From a virus, in IMG/VR virus record IMGVR_UViG_3300043446_002753, positions 1 through 20,665 of that record: a stretch of DNA of 20,665 bases. One strand, written 5' to 3'. A program made the translations under genes and the position numbers. The notes under the pieces are model-generated. The model worked only from the letters and a program-made list of their open reading frames with translations, searched no databases and was not told the DNA's origin. This document shows positions 1-7,321 of this stretch, in pieces. Every line of letters starts with the position of its first letter. The stretch's first letter is position 1.

Positions 1-235
1 CTTCCCAACCTTCGCTAGAACGATAACGAGCGTCCTCGGCTTCTTTGTCGTAGTCACGAGCGTTACGCTCTTTCTTGCTCTTGGCGCTACTCCCCTCTGC
101 CATTTTTGCCATGAGTTCAGCTTTCTTACTGAACCGGGCTACTACCAGCGGTGCCGTACCTTGTAGTAATACCTCGACGGTGTTGAATTTTGGTGCAGAA
201 ATAACTACCGCTGTTTCTTTGACTTTCATATCCAT
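1..235 (-). CDS. Phage protein of unknown function (C-terminus cut by window edge)
   Basis: The frame is open from an ATG at 235 to the left edge, giving 78 residues that begin MDMKVKETAVVISAPKFNTV. The start is supported by an AGGAG ribosome-binding site about 7 bases upstream. A beta-strand-like N-terminal part is followed by a highly charged stretch (about residues 48-70) rich in Lys, Glu, Asp and Arg. Small phage proteins of this general layout are common in recombination and replication arms, but I cannot name the family with certainty. It is the last visible gene of the leftward operon and lies 22 bases after the preceding stop. Confidence 0.75.
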   Translation of the reverse strand, partial: MDMKVKETAVVISAPKFNTVEVLLQGTAPLVVARFSKKAELMAKMAEGSSAKSKKERNARDYDKEAEDARYRSSEGWE

Positions 236-257
236 GATATTTCTCCTAGTTAATTAA

Positions 258-419
258 CTACCACCGTGCCTCGCCGTACTCCTCAGCTGTCGGCACTTTC
301 GTTTTGGGTTTTGGCTGTACAACTAGCTTCCACCCCTCTTGCATGAACTGCTCCGCAGATTCTTTGTCCCAGAACTTACGGAATAACAGCCCATCTTCGT
401 CATAGACTTCGTACCTCAT
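258..419 (-). CDS. Small hypothetical protein, 53 aa
   Basis: This short reading frame encodes MRYEVYDEDGLLFRKFWDKE and continues to a C-terminal ...EYGEARW. Its ATG overlaps the stop of the upstream gene in an ATGA arrangement (419-416), which is typical of translational coupling and is the main reason for calling it. The product is acidic and aromatic-rich with no recognisable motif. The sequence starting 'YEVYDEDGxLxRKF' is reminiscent of small phage proteins that carry a short beta-hairpin, but no function can be given. Confidence 0.65.
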   Translation of the reverse strand: MRYEVYDEDGLLFRKFWDKESAEQFMQEGWKLVVQPKPKTKVPTAEEYGEARW

Positions 420-598
420 ACACGAAGCATGAAGCCTAATACCTTCGATAAAAACGACTGCTTCTCTTCTCTGTATCCGAGCAACACGCTCTGAGCAAAA
501 CTTTCTTCAGGGCTGTACTCGTCAATTTTGAATCTAGGTATATAGAACACTCCAATCTTTGGGGGTTCCTCCTTAATAAATTTACCGTCACGTAACAT
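416..598 (-). CDS. Small hypothetical protein, 60 aa
   Basis: This 60-residue protein begins MLRDGKFIKEEPPKIGVFYI. The ATG at 598 is preceded by a strong AGGAGGA ribosome-binding site, and the stop is coupled to the next gene by an ATGA overlap. The C-terminal segment ('SFLSKVLGFMLRV') is amphipathic or hydrophobic, but too short to call a membrane helix with confidence. No domain was recognised. It sits between the Cas4-like nuclease gene and the 53-aa gene in one tight leftward operon. Confidence 0.65.
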   Translation of the reverse strand: MLRDGKFIKEEPPKIGVFYIPRFKIDEYSPEESFAQSVLLGYREEKQSFLSKVLGFMLRV

Positions 599-609
599 GT
601 TGAGTCCTC

Positions 610-1275
610 CTATCTGTTTTTGCCGTTATGCTCACAATCAACAACTGCGCAAAATTTACGGCATGTAAAGTTAGGTTTAGGGTTCCAAACCCCTGTATCA
701 AATGCTGCCTCCAATCGCCTCGTAGAATCAATCCATCTTATCCACGACTGCGGTTGATCTTCGCTCTTGTATACTCTCGGCACCAAGTCCTCTGCTACCA
801 AAAACAACAGTCCTGCTTTAATAGTTTTTATCTCTGGAAAATGTTTGAATGTTAGTAATGCCAACAACTCAAGTTGTTTTGTATCTGCGTACTGACTGCT
901 CTTTCCAGTCTTGTAATCAATAATCCTTGCCTTATCCCCATCAATTACAAGCAAGTCAACAATACCTCTAGCCCAAACTTCAGGGTCGTTAAACTTACAC
1001 GGGGTGAAATCTTTCTTCAACCCCATTTCATATTCACAATACTTAGTGCCTACCAAGTTCCGCATCGCAACAAGCTGTGGTTTAAACTGCGAAAACTTAG
1101 GTGGCAGGTCTACCCCATCCCTGATGAATTCTTCAGCAGCTTTGTGTACCGCGCTACCATACAGCAGATGCTCTTGCATCGGCTCGACAATATCCTTGAC
1201 GATGCGCAGTCGGTAATACTTCCGAGGGCATTGCTCGAATAGCGAGATGCTGGAGTAAGACCATGTGTAACTCAT
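610..1275 (-). CDS. PD-(D/E)XK nuclease, Cas4/RecB-like, with putative Fe-S cysteines
   Basis: This 221-aa protein is a likely DNA exonuclease of the PDDEXK_1 superfamily (Cas4, AddB C-terminal domain and RecB-type nucleases). Visible motifs in order are the N-terminal 'SxSxxxxFEQCPRKYYR' signature with Cys16; His44 in 'YGSAVH'; Asp107 in 'GIVDLL'; Asp120 and Lys122 in 'DYKTGK'; and a QxxxL/Y-type motif at Gln134. Three C-terminal cysteines (205, 209, 214) together with Cys16 could ligate a 4Fe-4S cluster as in Cas4/AddB; that is inference, because the spacing C-x3-C-x4-C differs slightly from textbook examples. The ATG at 1275 has an AAGGAG site and overlaps the upstream stop (ATGA). The location downstream of DNA polymerase suggests a role in replication or recombination end-processing. 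Confidence 0.88.
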   Translation of the reverse strand: MSYTWSYSSISLFEQCPRKYYRLRIVKDIVEPMQEHLLYGSAVHKAAEEFIRDGVDLPPKFSQFKPQLVAMRNLVGTKYCEYEMGLKKDFTPCKFNDPEVWARGIVDLLVIDGDKARIIDYKTGKSSQYADTKQLELLALLTFKHFPEIKTIKAGLLFLVAEDLVPRVYKSEDQPQSWIRWIDSTRRLEAAFDTGVWNPKPNFTCRKFCAVVDCEHNGKNR

Positions 1276-1658
1276 GTATTCTTCTCCTTCAGCTTGGCTT
1301 CAATGGCGCGTAAACCGCTTAGCATTTCTTCCTTAGTGGCATCGTGGATTTTCTTTAAGTCTTCACCCATGTTGCTGTACGCAGAATCTGGAATGCGGTT
1401 CGGCGCATAGGCATTCAGCATTTCCTCATCCGTCAGCCCCTGCCATTCGCGCTGCGCCATTTTGTTTACCGCCTTATCTACACTGGATTGCATCTGCTTT
1501 TGCATACCGTCAATAAACGCACGTTCGTAAACTGAAGTGGCAAAGCGTTCAAGTTCTTCCACCCAAAATCCGTCGGTAATCCACACATCATCAGAGTCAA
1601 CTTCAAACCCAGCCTCACGCGCCATGCGGATAATGTCATCTCTATTCATCTCTTCCAT
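1272..1658 (-). CDS. Conserved phage hypothetical protein, 128 aa
   Basis: This 128-residue acidic protein begins MEEMNRDDIIRMAREAGFEV. The 'MxRDDIIRMAREAG' opening recurs in many small phage proteins whose function is unassigned. The remainder is predicted largely helical, with a mid-protein segment around residues 35-70 and a charged C-terminus. I prefer the ATG at 1658 because a GGGGGAG site lies about 7 bases upstream. An internal ATG at 1649 forms an ATGA overlap with the polymerase stop and is an alternative start. The gene overlaps the 3' end of the polymerase gene by 13 bases, so it is probably co-translated. Confidence 0.78.
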   Translation of the reverse strand: MEEMNRDDIIRMAREAGFEVDSDDVWITDGFWVEELERFATSVYERAFIDGMQKQMQSSVDKAVNKMAQREWQGLTDEEMLNAYAPNRIPDSAYSNMGEDLKKIHDATKEEMLSGLRAIEAKLKEKNT

Positions 1659-3514
1659 TTCTTGGCTCCCCCATAACTATCCCCAACTTTTACCTCACAA
1701 TTAAGCGGCAACGTCTGCGCCCAATGTGGCCTCCAACGCATGCACTCCTGCACATAACGCGCTGCTTCATTTGCTTCCTCTATCGGTGCAATGCAAGCTA
1801 CGGAGTCATGAACCGTAAGAACGACTTTGTATTTCTTTGCTATCCGCAGCATCTGCTCACCGATCACACATCGCGCTAAACCCTGACAAATATTCTCCAC
1901 CACCTTACCACCATAGATTCGGCTTACACCTTTGCGAGTGTCATAGACAATTGGTGGGCTGTCGTAGCCACCAAAACCTACGCTTGTAAGATCTGTGCTA
2001 AATCGAATGCCCGGATACTTTTGTGGTATCCCGCTAGGCATATCAAACCCAACACCCGGCATGAAGTACACCGCTTCTTCCTGCACACCAAACTTAGTTG
2101 CCTTGATCTCTTTGTATGCCAACAACATAAGACAGTTGTTAGCTTGCTCCCATAGATTTGGTATATGGGCAAACTCTTCTCGATAGGTATTTAGAATCTT
2201 CTTACAGAAGTTAAGAGGGATAGACACGCCAAATGTGTTTAGCTGCATTTGGAACTTCACCGCACCCATACCGTACCCTGCGCCTAGAATCGTTGTCTTT
2301 CCTACAAATCTTTCATCTTCGGTAACTTCTTCGGGGGACTTCCCATAAATCTTCGCTGCCATGATCTTGTACACATCGCGCCCTTCCTCAAACGCAAGCA
2401 CCAAATCTTTCTGTCCTGACAGCCAAGCAACAATCCGCGCCTCGATCTGAGAGGAGTCCGATTCAATAATCACATGCCCCGGCGGTGGGCAAATTGCGGT
2501 CTTGAGTGTGTTCTTATCCTTGCCTCGGCTTGGTAGGTTCTGTAGGTTCAGCTTATCGTCGCCGCCCCAACGTCCTGTGTGCGCCGCGTAGTACCGTAAT
2601 GGAACTGGGAGGCTACCGCGCTTCGCTATCTCAATGAATCGCTGTGTGCGTGTCTCTTCCAACGTGGATTTTGTCCCTAGCCTAGCCGCCACCAACGCCT
2701 GTACGCGCTCGTCAGGATGCTCCGCAAGGGCTTTGAAACCCTCGTCGTTCTTCGCCAACGCCAACGTAGGCTTGCCTGTAGTCGGACTTACCTTCATCGG
2801 TGGCTCAACGCCTAGCGAAATCAGCCGCTCCGCAAACTTCTGGTTTGATAATAGCGTTTCCCTATCAGCACTAGCCTCAGCGATTAACTTTTCCTTACGG
2901 TCTATGACTTGTACAAGATGCTGTTCGAGTAATGGCAAGTTCAGCTGCAACGTCGGCTCGGTGAACATCCGCAGCGTCAGGTCGATAAGCTTTAATTCTT
3001 TCTTACCAAACCCTTCTTTGAGAATGCCAAATAACTTGTAAGTCAAGTCAACGTCGTTGATGCAGTAACCAGCGTACCGAACTAACTCTTCCTCGCTGAA
3101 GTGTTTTCGTCTTTTTCCCTTGGCGGCTATGACCTCAGTGCCTTTCGTGCCTAGGCCATAACGATCTGCAAGTTTTGCCAAACTGTTCCCTACTTCCGTA
3201 CCGTCTATTGCTCTCGCCATCGCCAGCGTGTCCAGCCAACCCATTGGTTTGATACCGAACCGCCATGACATAATCGCACCGTCGAACAACGTGTTGTGCG
3301 CAAGAACTAAAGACTCTGACCAATTGAACTGGTCTAGCCATTTGTGGGTTTCACTCATCGACCCGCTGAACCATTCGGTTTCATCATCATCCACCTTCAC
3401 CGCAACGCCAATCACCTCGAAGCGATCATCACGCACGTATTCTTCAGTAGTCAGCTTTGACAAGCTGAACTCTTGGTCATAGTACGTTTCGAAGTCGATT
3501 GTTATTATGCTCAT
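1646..3514 (-). CDS. DNA polymerase, family A (T7-like, with 3'-5' exonuclease)
   Basis: This 622-aa protein is the replicative DNA polymerase. The N-terminal proofreading exonuclease shows ExoI 'IDFET' (Asp7, Glu9), ExoII 'HNTLFD' (Asp78) and ExoIII 'YCIND' (Tyr150, Asp154). The polymerase domain shows 'HTGRWGGDDKLNLQNLPSR' (312-330), motif A 'DSSQIEAR' (Asp353), motif B R402-x3-K406-x7-Y414-G and motif C 'VHDS' (His569, Asp570). There is no 5'-3' exonuclease domain, as in T7. Two points stand out. The residue equivalent to E. coli Pol I Phe762 is Leu410. Motif C reads HDS instead of the usual HDE. The start ATG at 3514 overlaps the upstream stop (ATGA) and follows a GGGGAG/AGAG region. Confidence 0.97.
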   Translation of the reverse strand: MSIITIDFETYYDQEFSLSKLTTEEYVRDDRFEVIGVAVKVDDDETEWFSGSMSETHKWLDQFNWSESLVLAHNTLFDGAIMSWRFGIKPMGWLDTLAMARAIDGTEVGNSLAKLADRYGLGTKGTEVIAAKGKRRKHFSEEELVRYAGYCINDVDLTYKLFGILKEGFGKKELKLIDLTLRMFTEPTLQLNLPLLEQHLVQVIDRKEKLIAEASADRETLLSNQKFAERLISLGVEPPMKVSPTTGKPTLALAKNDEGFKALAEHPDERVQALVAARLGTKSTLEETRTQRFIEIAKRGSLPVPLRYYAAHTGRWGGDDKLNLQNLPSRGKDKNTLKTAICPPPGHVIIESDSSQIEARIVAWLSGQKDLVLAFEEGRDVYKIMAAKIYGKSPEEVTEDERFVGKTTILGAGYGMGAVKFQMQLNTFGVSIPLNFCKKILNTYREEFAHIPNLWEQANNCLMLLAYKEIKATKFGVQEEAVYFMPGVGFDMPSGIPQKYPGIRFSTDLTSVGFGGYDSPPIVYDTRKGVSRIYGGKVVENICQGLARCVIGEQMLRIAKKYKVVLTVHDSVACIAPIEEANEAARYVQECMRWRPHWAQTLPLNCEVKVGDSYGGAKKWKR

Positions 3515-3801
3515 ATGATGCTCTGCTCCCCTCGCTTTTCTGTGTCGCCTTCGAATATCGCGTTTACGATTCTAAATTTTGTGTTCTGCTTCTTTATATC
3601 TGCTAACGTCAAAGCTACCGCGATACGATCTATAAGTGGAAAGGCTCCATGAAGCGCAACTTCAATAAGCGACCCGTGACTTCTGTTGCGTCTATGCGGG
3701 TCATACCCTACCGCGCTGGGTATCTGCTCAAGTTTGTCGATCAGCATCTGCGTTTCAGTCCAGCTATGTTTGTACGCAAATTTTTTTATTAGCTGCCGCA
3801 T
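3511..3801 (-). CDS. Hypothetical protein upstream of DNA polymerase, 96 aa
   Basis: This 96-residue basic protein begins MRQLIKKFAYKHSWTETQML and has no recognised domain. A longer frame starts at 3825 inside the preceding gene but has no ribosome-binding site. The ATG at 3801 is preceded by AGGAGAAACA, an excellent site, so I use it. The stop overlaps the polymerase ATG (ATGA), which implies translational coupling. A central 'YDPHRRNRSHGSL' segment and a hydrophobic helix-like stretch ('LIDRIAVALTLADI') are the only notable features. A role in replication is suggested by position only. Confidence 0.72.
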   Translation of the reverse strand: MRQLIKKFAYKHSWTETQMLIDKLEQIPSAVGYDPHRRNRSHGSLIEVALHGAFPLIDRIAVALTLADIKKQNTKFRIVNAIFEGDTEKRGEQSII

Positions 3802-3821
3802 TGTTTCTCCTGTGGGAACGG

Positions 3822-4103
3822 TCATCGGGTAAGGTACAGCAAGTCATCGACGTTACCTTCGTTAATGACAAACGCTAAACCGCCGCCATTTTTTATTCTC
3901 TCCATCTCGCGCATCTGCAACGCGGTCGGTTTTGCTTTACCTGCTTTGGTTTCTATTGAGAAGAATCTACCACGCGCACAGCCTACGAAATCAGGTACGC
4001 CGCTACGACCATAGCCACCTGTCGCTGGCATGAAGTAATAGATGTTGTGCTGATCTAGCAGCTTTCTAACAGCTGCTTTGACCTTACCTTCTGGGGTAGA
4101 CAT
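3822..4103 (-). CDS. VRR-NUC-type PD-(D/E)XK nuclease, 93 aa
   Basis: This small nuclease resembles stand-alone VRR-NUC domains found in phages, which act on branched DNA such as Holliday junctions. Counting from the ATG at 4103, the visible catalytic set is Glu5, 'GVPDF' with Asp38, 'IETKAG' with Glu51 and Lys53, and Gln63. The length (~93 aa) fits a minimal VRR-NUC domain. A TTG at 4118 would extend the frame by five codons but has no ribosome-binding site and would start very close to the predicted transcription start. It is the first gene after terminator 4213-4250 and promoter 4134-4163, and heads the polymerase operon. Confidence 0.88.
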   Translation of the reverse strand: MSTPEGKVKAAVRKLLDQHNIYYFMPATGGYGRSGVPDFVGCARGRFFSIETKAGKAKPTALQMREMERIKNGGGLAFVINEGNVDDLLYLTR

Positions 4104-4133
4104 TGCACTCTCGCTCAAGGCATAACTGGACTC

Positions 4134-4163
4134 AGTATAGAACTAAGTCAGGGCGTAGCGCAA
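4134..4163 (-). promoter_or_regulatory. Probable sigma70 promoter for the nuclease-polymerase operon
   Basis: On the minus strand TTGCGC (4163-4158) is separated by 18 bases from TATACT (4139-4134). The -10 matches consensus at 5 of 6 positions and the -35 at 3 of 6. The predicted transcription start near 4127 leaves a leader of about 24 bases before the ATG at 4103. The position directly after a terminator supports a separate transcription unit. Confidence 0.5.
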
Positions 4164-4212
4164 TAGGGGAAGCGATTTAATTTCGCTATTTTGGTGGGGT
4201 AGTTGATAGGCG

Positions 4213-4250
4213 AAAAAAAGGGACAAGATGACATTGCGTCAACTTGTCCC
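4213..4250 (-). terminator. Rho-independent terminator of the leftward AAA/VWA operon
   Basis: A hairpin with arms GGGACAAG/CTTGTCCC and TGAC/GTCA, separated by one A-A mismatch and closed by a 5-base loop (4220-4250), is followed on the minus strand by seven T (4219-4213). It lies 28 bases after the stop of the 4278-5150 gene. The hairpin core is also a perfect copy of the dispersed 27-bp palindrome described elsewhere, so it may be a regulatory site as well as a terminator. Confidence 0.8.
4222..4248. repeat. 27-bp dispersed palindrome, copy 1 (in terminator hairpin)
   Basis: Reads GACAA-GA-TGAC-ATTGC-GTCA-AC-TTGTC and fits the consensus GACAW-N2-TGAC-N5-GTCA-N2-WTGTC at every fixed position. 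It lies in a gap between two leftward transcription units. Over 30 positions it agrees with the copy at 12407-12433 at 24, counting from three bases before the core. Confidence 0.85.
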
Positions 4251-4277
4251 AAAGCTGCCTTCTGGGAGAAGAAGGAT

Positions 4278-5150
4278 TTAACTAGCGGTAATTATCTCAC
4301 CGTTACACAGGAAGAACCAATTGTATTCATTAACCACAAACCGGACGCCGATAGATTCTGCTGCTTGTTTCTCTTTCAGCATCTTCAGCATACCGATCTT
4401 GGGTTGAAGCACCTCTGGCAAATCATACGAAGATAGTAGCTTTCTGGTTATAAACTCTGTGCCGGTGTGAGTTACCTCCGTCATGGAACCATCTCTTTCC
4501 TCGATCACAACCACACCATCACGCAACTCAAACCTACCCTGCACCGCTGAGACTATGCTATGAGTAGTGAAATGTTTCTCTGTATCAGGTTTTGTAAGCT
4601 TGCTGTGTACTGCGCTAGGAATAGGTGGACTGTCTCCCTTCACCACCTGCATCATGTACACAGCCATGTCCATAGCAAACTCTTCCGCGATACGCTCGGC
4701 AGAACGTCGTGCGCTGTAACTGATGTTGTTAAGTTCTGCTTCTGCCTGAGTCCATATATCCTTTCCTCGTTCTTGTGGTGTCTTGGTCACGGAAAACACT
4801 TTCACCGATAGCTTCAAAGCTTCAGAGTACTTAGCAGTTTCTTTGACTTCCCTCCTTCCGATGCTTTTCCTTATTCGGGGGGATTGTATCTCGTATACAT
4901 GGACTCGCCCACTAGAACCTCGATGGGTGCGGTATTCAACTTGTACCTTACCTACCTGCTCTACCCCATTGAACACAAGCACGTTATTGATATAGGCAAT
5001 ATCCTTACCTTCCATGTCCCGCAGCCAGTTATCTGTACTCTTGGCTTCGAACGAAAGCGACGGAACCTTCAGGTACAGCTCTGTCAAAAACTTCTCTAGC
5101 GGCGGATACACAGGGGAATCCGCGAACTTCGTGGTTTTATCTAGTTTCAT
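4278..5150 (-). CDS. Hypothetical phage protein, 290 aa
   Basis: This 290-residue protein begins MKLDKTTKFADSPVYPPLEK. The ATG at 5150 is chosen because GGGAGGAAGT precedes it; an ATG at 5168 would overlap the upstream gene and lacks a comparable site. Mixed alpha/beta character is suggested: a beta-rich segment around residues 50-90 ('KDIAYINNVLVFNGVEQVGKV'), a helical segment around 140-180 ('SARRSAERIAEEFAMDMAVY') and a beta-rich C-terminus. No catalytic motif was recognised. It is the last gene of the AAA+/VWA operon, ending 28 bases before the terminator hairpin, so it may be an accessory or substrate protein of that module; this is inference from position only. Confidence 0.82.
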   Translation of the reverse strand: MKLDKTTKFADSPVYPPLEKFLTELYLKVPSLSFEAKSTDNWLRDMEGKDIAYINNVLVFNGVEQVGKVQVEYRTHRGSSGRVHVYEIQSPRIRKSIGRREVKETAKYSEALKLSVKVFSVTKTPQERGKDIWTQAEAELNNISYSARRSAERIAEEFAMDMAVYMMQVVKGDSPPIPSAVHSKLTKPDTEKHFTTHSIVSAVQGRFELRDGVVVIEERDGSMTEVTHTGTEFITRKLLSSYDLPEVLQPKIGMLKMLKEKQAAESIGVRFVVNEYNWFFLCNGEIITAS

Positions 5151-5161
5151 ACTTCCTCCCA

Positions 5162-6052
5162 TTACCATTCGAATTTAGCTAGGATGCTATCGACTTTGCG
5201 TTTCACATCGTCACGAATTGCATCCGACTCTTTTAGTTCTTCGTAGTCAACACCATCGATTGCACGATTGAGTTCGACTCTTGCCAGTTCCAGCTTCGGG
5301 TCGTTGGCAATGTTCAGTCTACTCAACAGGCCCACCAACTCTTTCGCGTTGGATACCAGCGTAGAGTGAAAGCCCTTACGCTTGCCATCCTGACCATCTG
5401 TCAGTCTGTCGCTCATGTGGGTCAGACAATCATGCAGCCTATCCCAGATGTCACGCATCGCATGGTTAAGACGTTGGTTGAAGTGGTCGGTGTACTGTTG
5501 CGCCAGTTCAGCCTTCGCTTGCTCGTTGATGTCGATACGAAAATCCCCTGCTGTCGGCACAGGACTCACCGCATAGTTAAAGCGGAACTTGTTAGCAATC
5601 ATCTCAACCGCAGGGTACTCCTCGCGGTCAAACAAATCACCAAGTTGAAAAGCCGCTGCTGATATCAACGTAGGGTACTGCTGAAGAAAGTTAGCCACCA
5701 GTTCCTCGAAGTTCTCCTTGTGCTGATCAAGCTGCGCCTTGTACCCATTGAAGAACTGTTGGGCTGTCACGATACGCTGTCCATTGTCAGACCACGGCAG
5801 CGAGTTCAAGTTGTTCCACAGTCTTGCCTGTGCTGCGTACTTAGTCACAGCCTCAAGCGCAGGGCTACCCGCAAGCAAATGCTTGTGATAGTTGCCAGCT
5901 TTTACTTTAGTATTCTTGGAAGCATCAACCTCCAGCGATACCTTCTTGTCCAGTTTCCTAGCAGTCCAGCAAGAAATGCTAAGTTCAACCAGTAACGATG
6001 ACGATGCTATGCCGAACGATTCGAACGTCGGCGTTTCAGTTATTGCGTTCAT
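5162..6052 (-). CDS. Phage protein, possibly DUF3150-like, partner of AAA+/VWA pair
   Basis: This 296-aa, mostly helical protein begins MNAITETPTFESFGIASSSL. Its early segment 'LLVELSISCWTARKLDKKVS' followed by a Lys/Asp-rich stretch and long helices resembles DUF3150-type proteins, which are often encoded beside a MoxR-like ATPase and a VWA protein. I make this assignment from memory of that layout and rate it as tentative. It has no enzyme motif. The ATG at 6052 follows GGGGTGAGAT and starts 3 bases after the VWA stop. Together with the two neighbouring genes it probably forms a functional complex. An imperfect copy of the 27-bp palindrome lies inside it (5384-5410). Confidence 0.85.
   Translation of the reverse strand: MNAITETPTFESFGIASSSLLVELSISCWTARKLDKKVSLEVDASKNTKVKAGNYHKHLLAGSPALEAVTKYAAQARLWNNLNSLPWSDNGQRIVTAQQFFNGYKAQLDQHKENFEELVANFLQQYPTLISAAAFQLGDLFDREEYPAVEMIANKFRFNYAVSPVPTAGDFRIDINEQAKAELAQQYTDHFNQRLNHAMRDIWDRLHDCLTHMSDRLTDGQDGKRKGFHSTLVSNAKELVGLLSRLNIANDPKLELARVELNRAIDGVDYEELKESDAIRDDVKRKVDSILAKFEW
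5384..5410. repeat. 27-bp dispersed palindrome, degenerate copy inside a gene
   Basis: Reads GCCAT-CC-TGAC-CATCT-GTCA-GT-CTGTC. The inner TGAC/GTCA pair is perfect and the right outer arm TGTC is perfect; the left arm has GCCA instead of GACA. The right half equals that of the intergenic copy at 8658-8684. Being in coding sequence, it could be a chance match. Confidence 0.45.
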
Positions 6053-6055
6053 ATC

Positions 6056-7321
6056 TCACCCCACATAAACAGTTTGTCCATACTTCGGCACAAAGTCTTT
6101 CTTGCCCACCACACACCACAACACCGGTGCGCTGATGCGGTTCCACTCATGCCAACCATCACCGTAGAAATCACCGTCGGTCAGCATGATCACGCATTGC
6201 GGCGCGATACGCTCGGCTTCGAGATAGATCGGCACACACTCAGGCTGCGTACCGCCGCCACCTCTAGGCTTCGTGCTGTCAATAACATTAGCTACCTCAG
6301 CGCCGCGATAAGTTTCATGGCTTGCTACGTGGCTATCCCAATACAGTAGTTCAACTGTCTCAGGTGCTACGTCATCACAGATAGACTTCATCTCACCCAT
6401 GAACTGAGCAAGCAACTCACCTTGCACAGAACCGGATGTATCGATACCCACCACCATAGTCTCTGCCTTCTCTGTTACTGAACTCGGCATGATGATGTCC
6501 ACACCCAAATACCTACGGTTGGGTCTACGCCACGTTGATTGATCGCCACCCTTTGTGTGGGTCTTGATGAACTCACGCAACGCTTCACGCCAATCGACTT
6601 TGGGATACAGCAACTCGTTGATGCCACGAGATACCTTGCCTTTCATTTTTCCTGCTAGAATGGCACCCTCACGCAGCGCGTTATCTATCTCAGTCGCAAG
6701 CTCATCGGCTTGCTCTTTAGTCATCTTCTGTGCGCCCTCCCAGTCATGCTCATCAAAGTTATTACCGTTGCCATCCCCCTGCTGGCCTTGTTTGTCGCCC
6801 TGACCATCAGCAGGACTTCCTGACGAACCGTCATTATGTCCATCGTTCTTACGCTTCTCGGCCTCCTTCTTAAGTACGTCATAGACCTGCTTAGTGTCCA
6901 TATTACGGTACTGCTCGTCTAACAAGCCCATCAACTTACCGTCCTTGTCCCTCGGCATCTCAACCGCTTCGCCGCTCGGGTCGGAGTCTATGATCTGCAA
7001 GTTAATGACGTAGTCCATCGCTGCGTTCGCAAGCAATGGGTTCTCTTTGGCAATGCCCTGCCACACCGTCAAGTGACGATACGCTTTGTGCATTGCCTCA
7101 TGCACGACAACAAACGCAAGCTGCTTGTCTGTTAGGGATTCCACAAACGCTCGCCCATACGTCACATCCCTACCGTTCGTCGATGCAGTCGGATGCGTCT
7201 CGCTGATAGACACCTTGCCTACCATGAACAGACCGCTGAACAAACAGAAGTTCTTGTGCTGCATTAGCTTGGCATGCGCCCTCTCGATGCGCTGCTCCGC
7301 AGATAGTTTTAGTGTAGCCAT
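6056..7321 (-). CDS. HExxH metallopeptidase-like / VWA-like domain protein (DUF2201-type)
   Basis: This 421-aa protein has two parts. The N-terminal part contains a zinc-metallopeptidase-like motif 'VVHEAMHKAYRH' (HExxH at 74-78) followed by 'AAMDYVIN' with Asp103 as a possible third ligand. A low-complexity Gly/Asp/Asn/Gln linker occupies about 159-195. The C-terminal part is a von Willebrand A-like domain with MIDAS motif 'DTSGS' (294-298), Thr358 in 'GGGGTQP' and 'TDGD' (381-384). This architecture matches VWA-like/DUF2201 proteins that work with MoxR-type AAA+ ATPases. The start at 7321 has GGGGAGG about 7 bases upstream and overlaps the previous gene by 13 bases. The likely role is a metal-dependent adaptor with its AAA+ partner; substrate unknown. 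Confidence 0.92.
   Translation of the reverse strand: MATLKLSAEQRIERAHAKLMQHKNFCLFSGLFMVGKVSISETHPTASTNGRDVTYGRAFVESLTDKQLAFVVVHEAMHKAYRHLTVWQGIAKENPLLANAAMDYVINLQIIDSDPSGEAVEMPRDKDGKLMGLLDEQYRNMDTKQVYDVLKKEAEKRKNDGHNDGSSGSPADGQGDKQGQQGDGNGNNFDEHDWEGAQKMTKEQADELATEIDNALREGAILAGKMKGKVSRGINELLYPKVDWREALREFIKTHTKGGDQSTWRRPNRRYLGVDIIMPSSVTEKAETMVVGIDTSGSVQGELLAQFMGEMKSICDDVAPETVELLYWDSHVASHETYRGAEVANVIDSTKPRGGGGTQPECVPIYLEAERIAPQCVIMLTDGDFYGDGWHEWNRISAPVLWCVVGKKDFVPKYGQTVYVG
6814..6840. repeat. 27-bp dispersed palindrome, near-perfect copy inside the VWA gene
   Basis: Reads GACTT-CC-TGAC-GAACC-GTCA-TT-ATGTC. The inner pair and the right arm are perfect; the left arm is GACT instead of GACA. It falls in the part that encodes the flexible linker, where protein constraint is low. 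Confidence 0.55.

Noticed and set aside
874-1242. 122-codon plus-strand frame opposite the Cas4-like gene
   Set aside because: Antisense shadow; the minus strand encodes clear nuclease motifs and coupled starts.
610-1275. True CRISPR-associated Cas4
   Set aside because: No cas1/cas2 or repeats nearby; a phage recombination nuclease is more likely.
4203-4436. 77-codon plus-strand frame over the terminator
   Set aside because: Covers the terminator hairpin and lies antisense to the 4278-5150 gene; no start signal.
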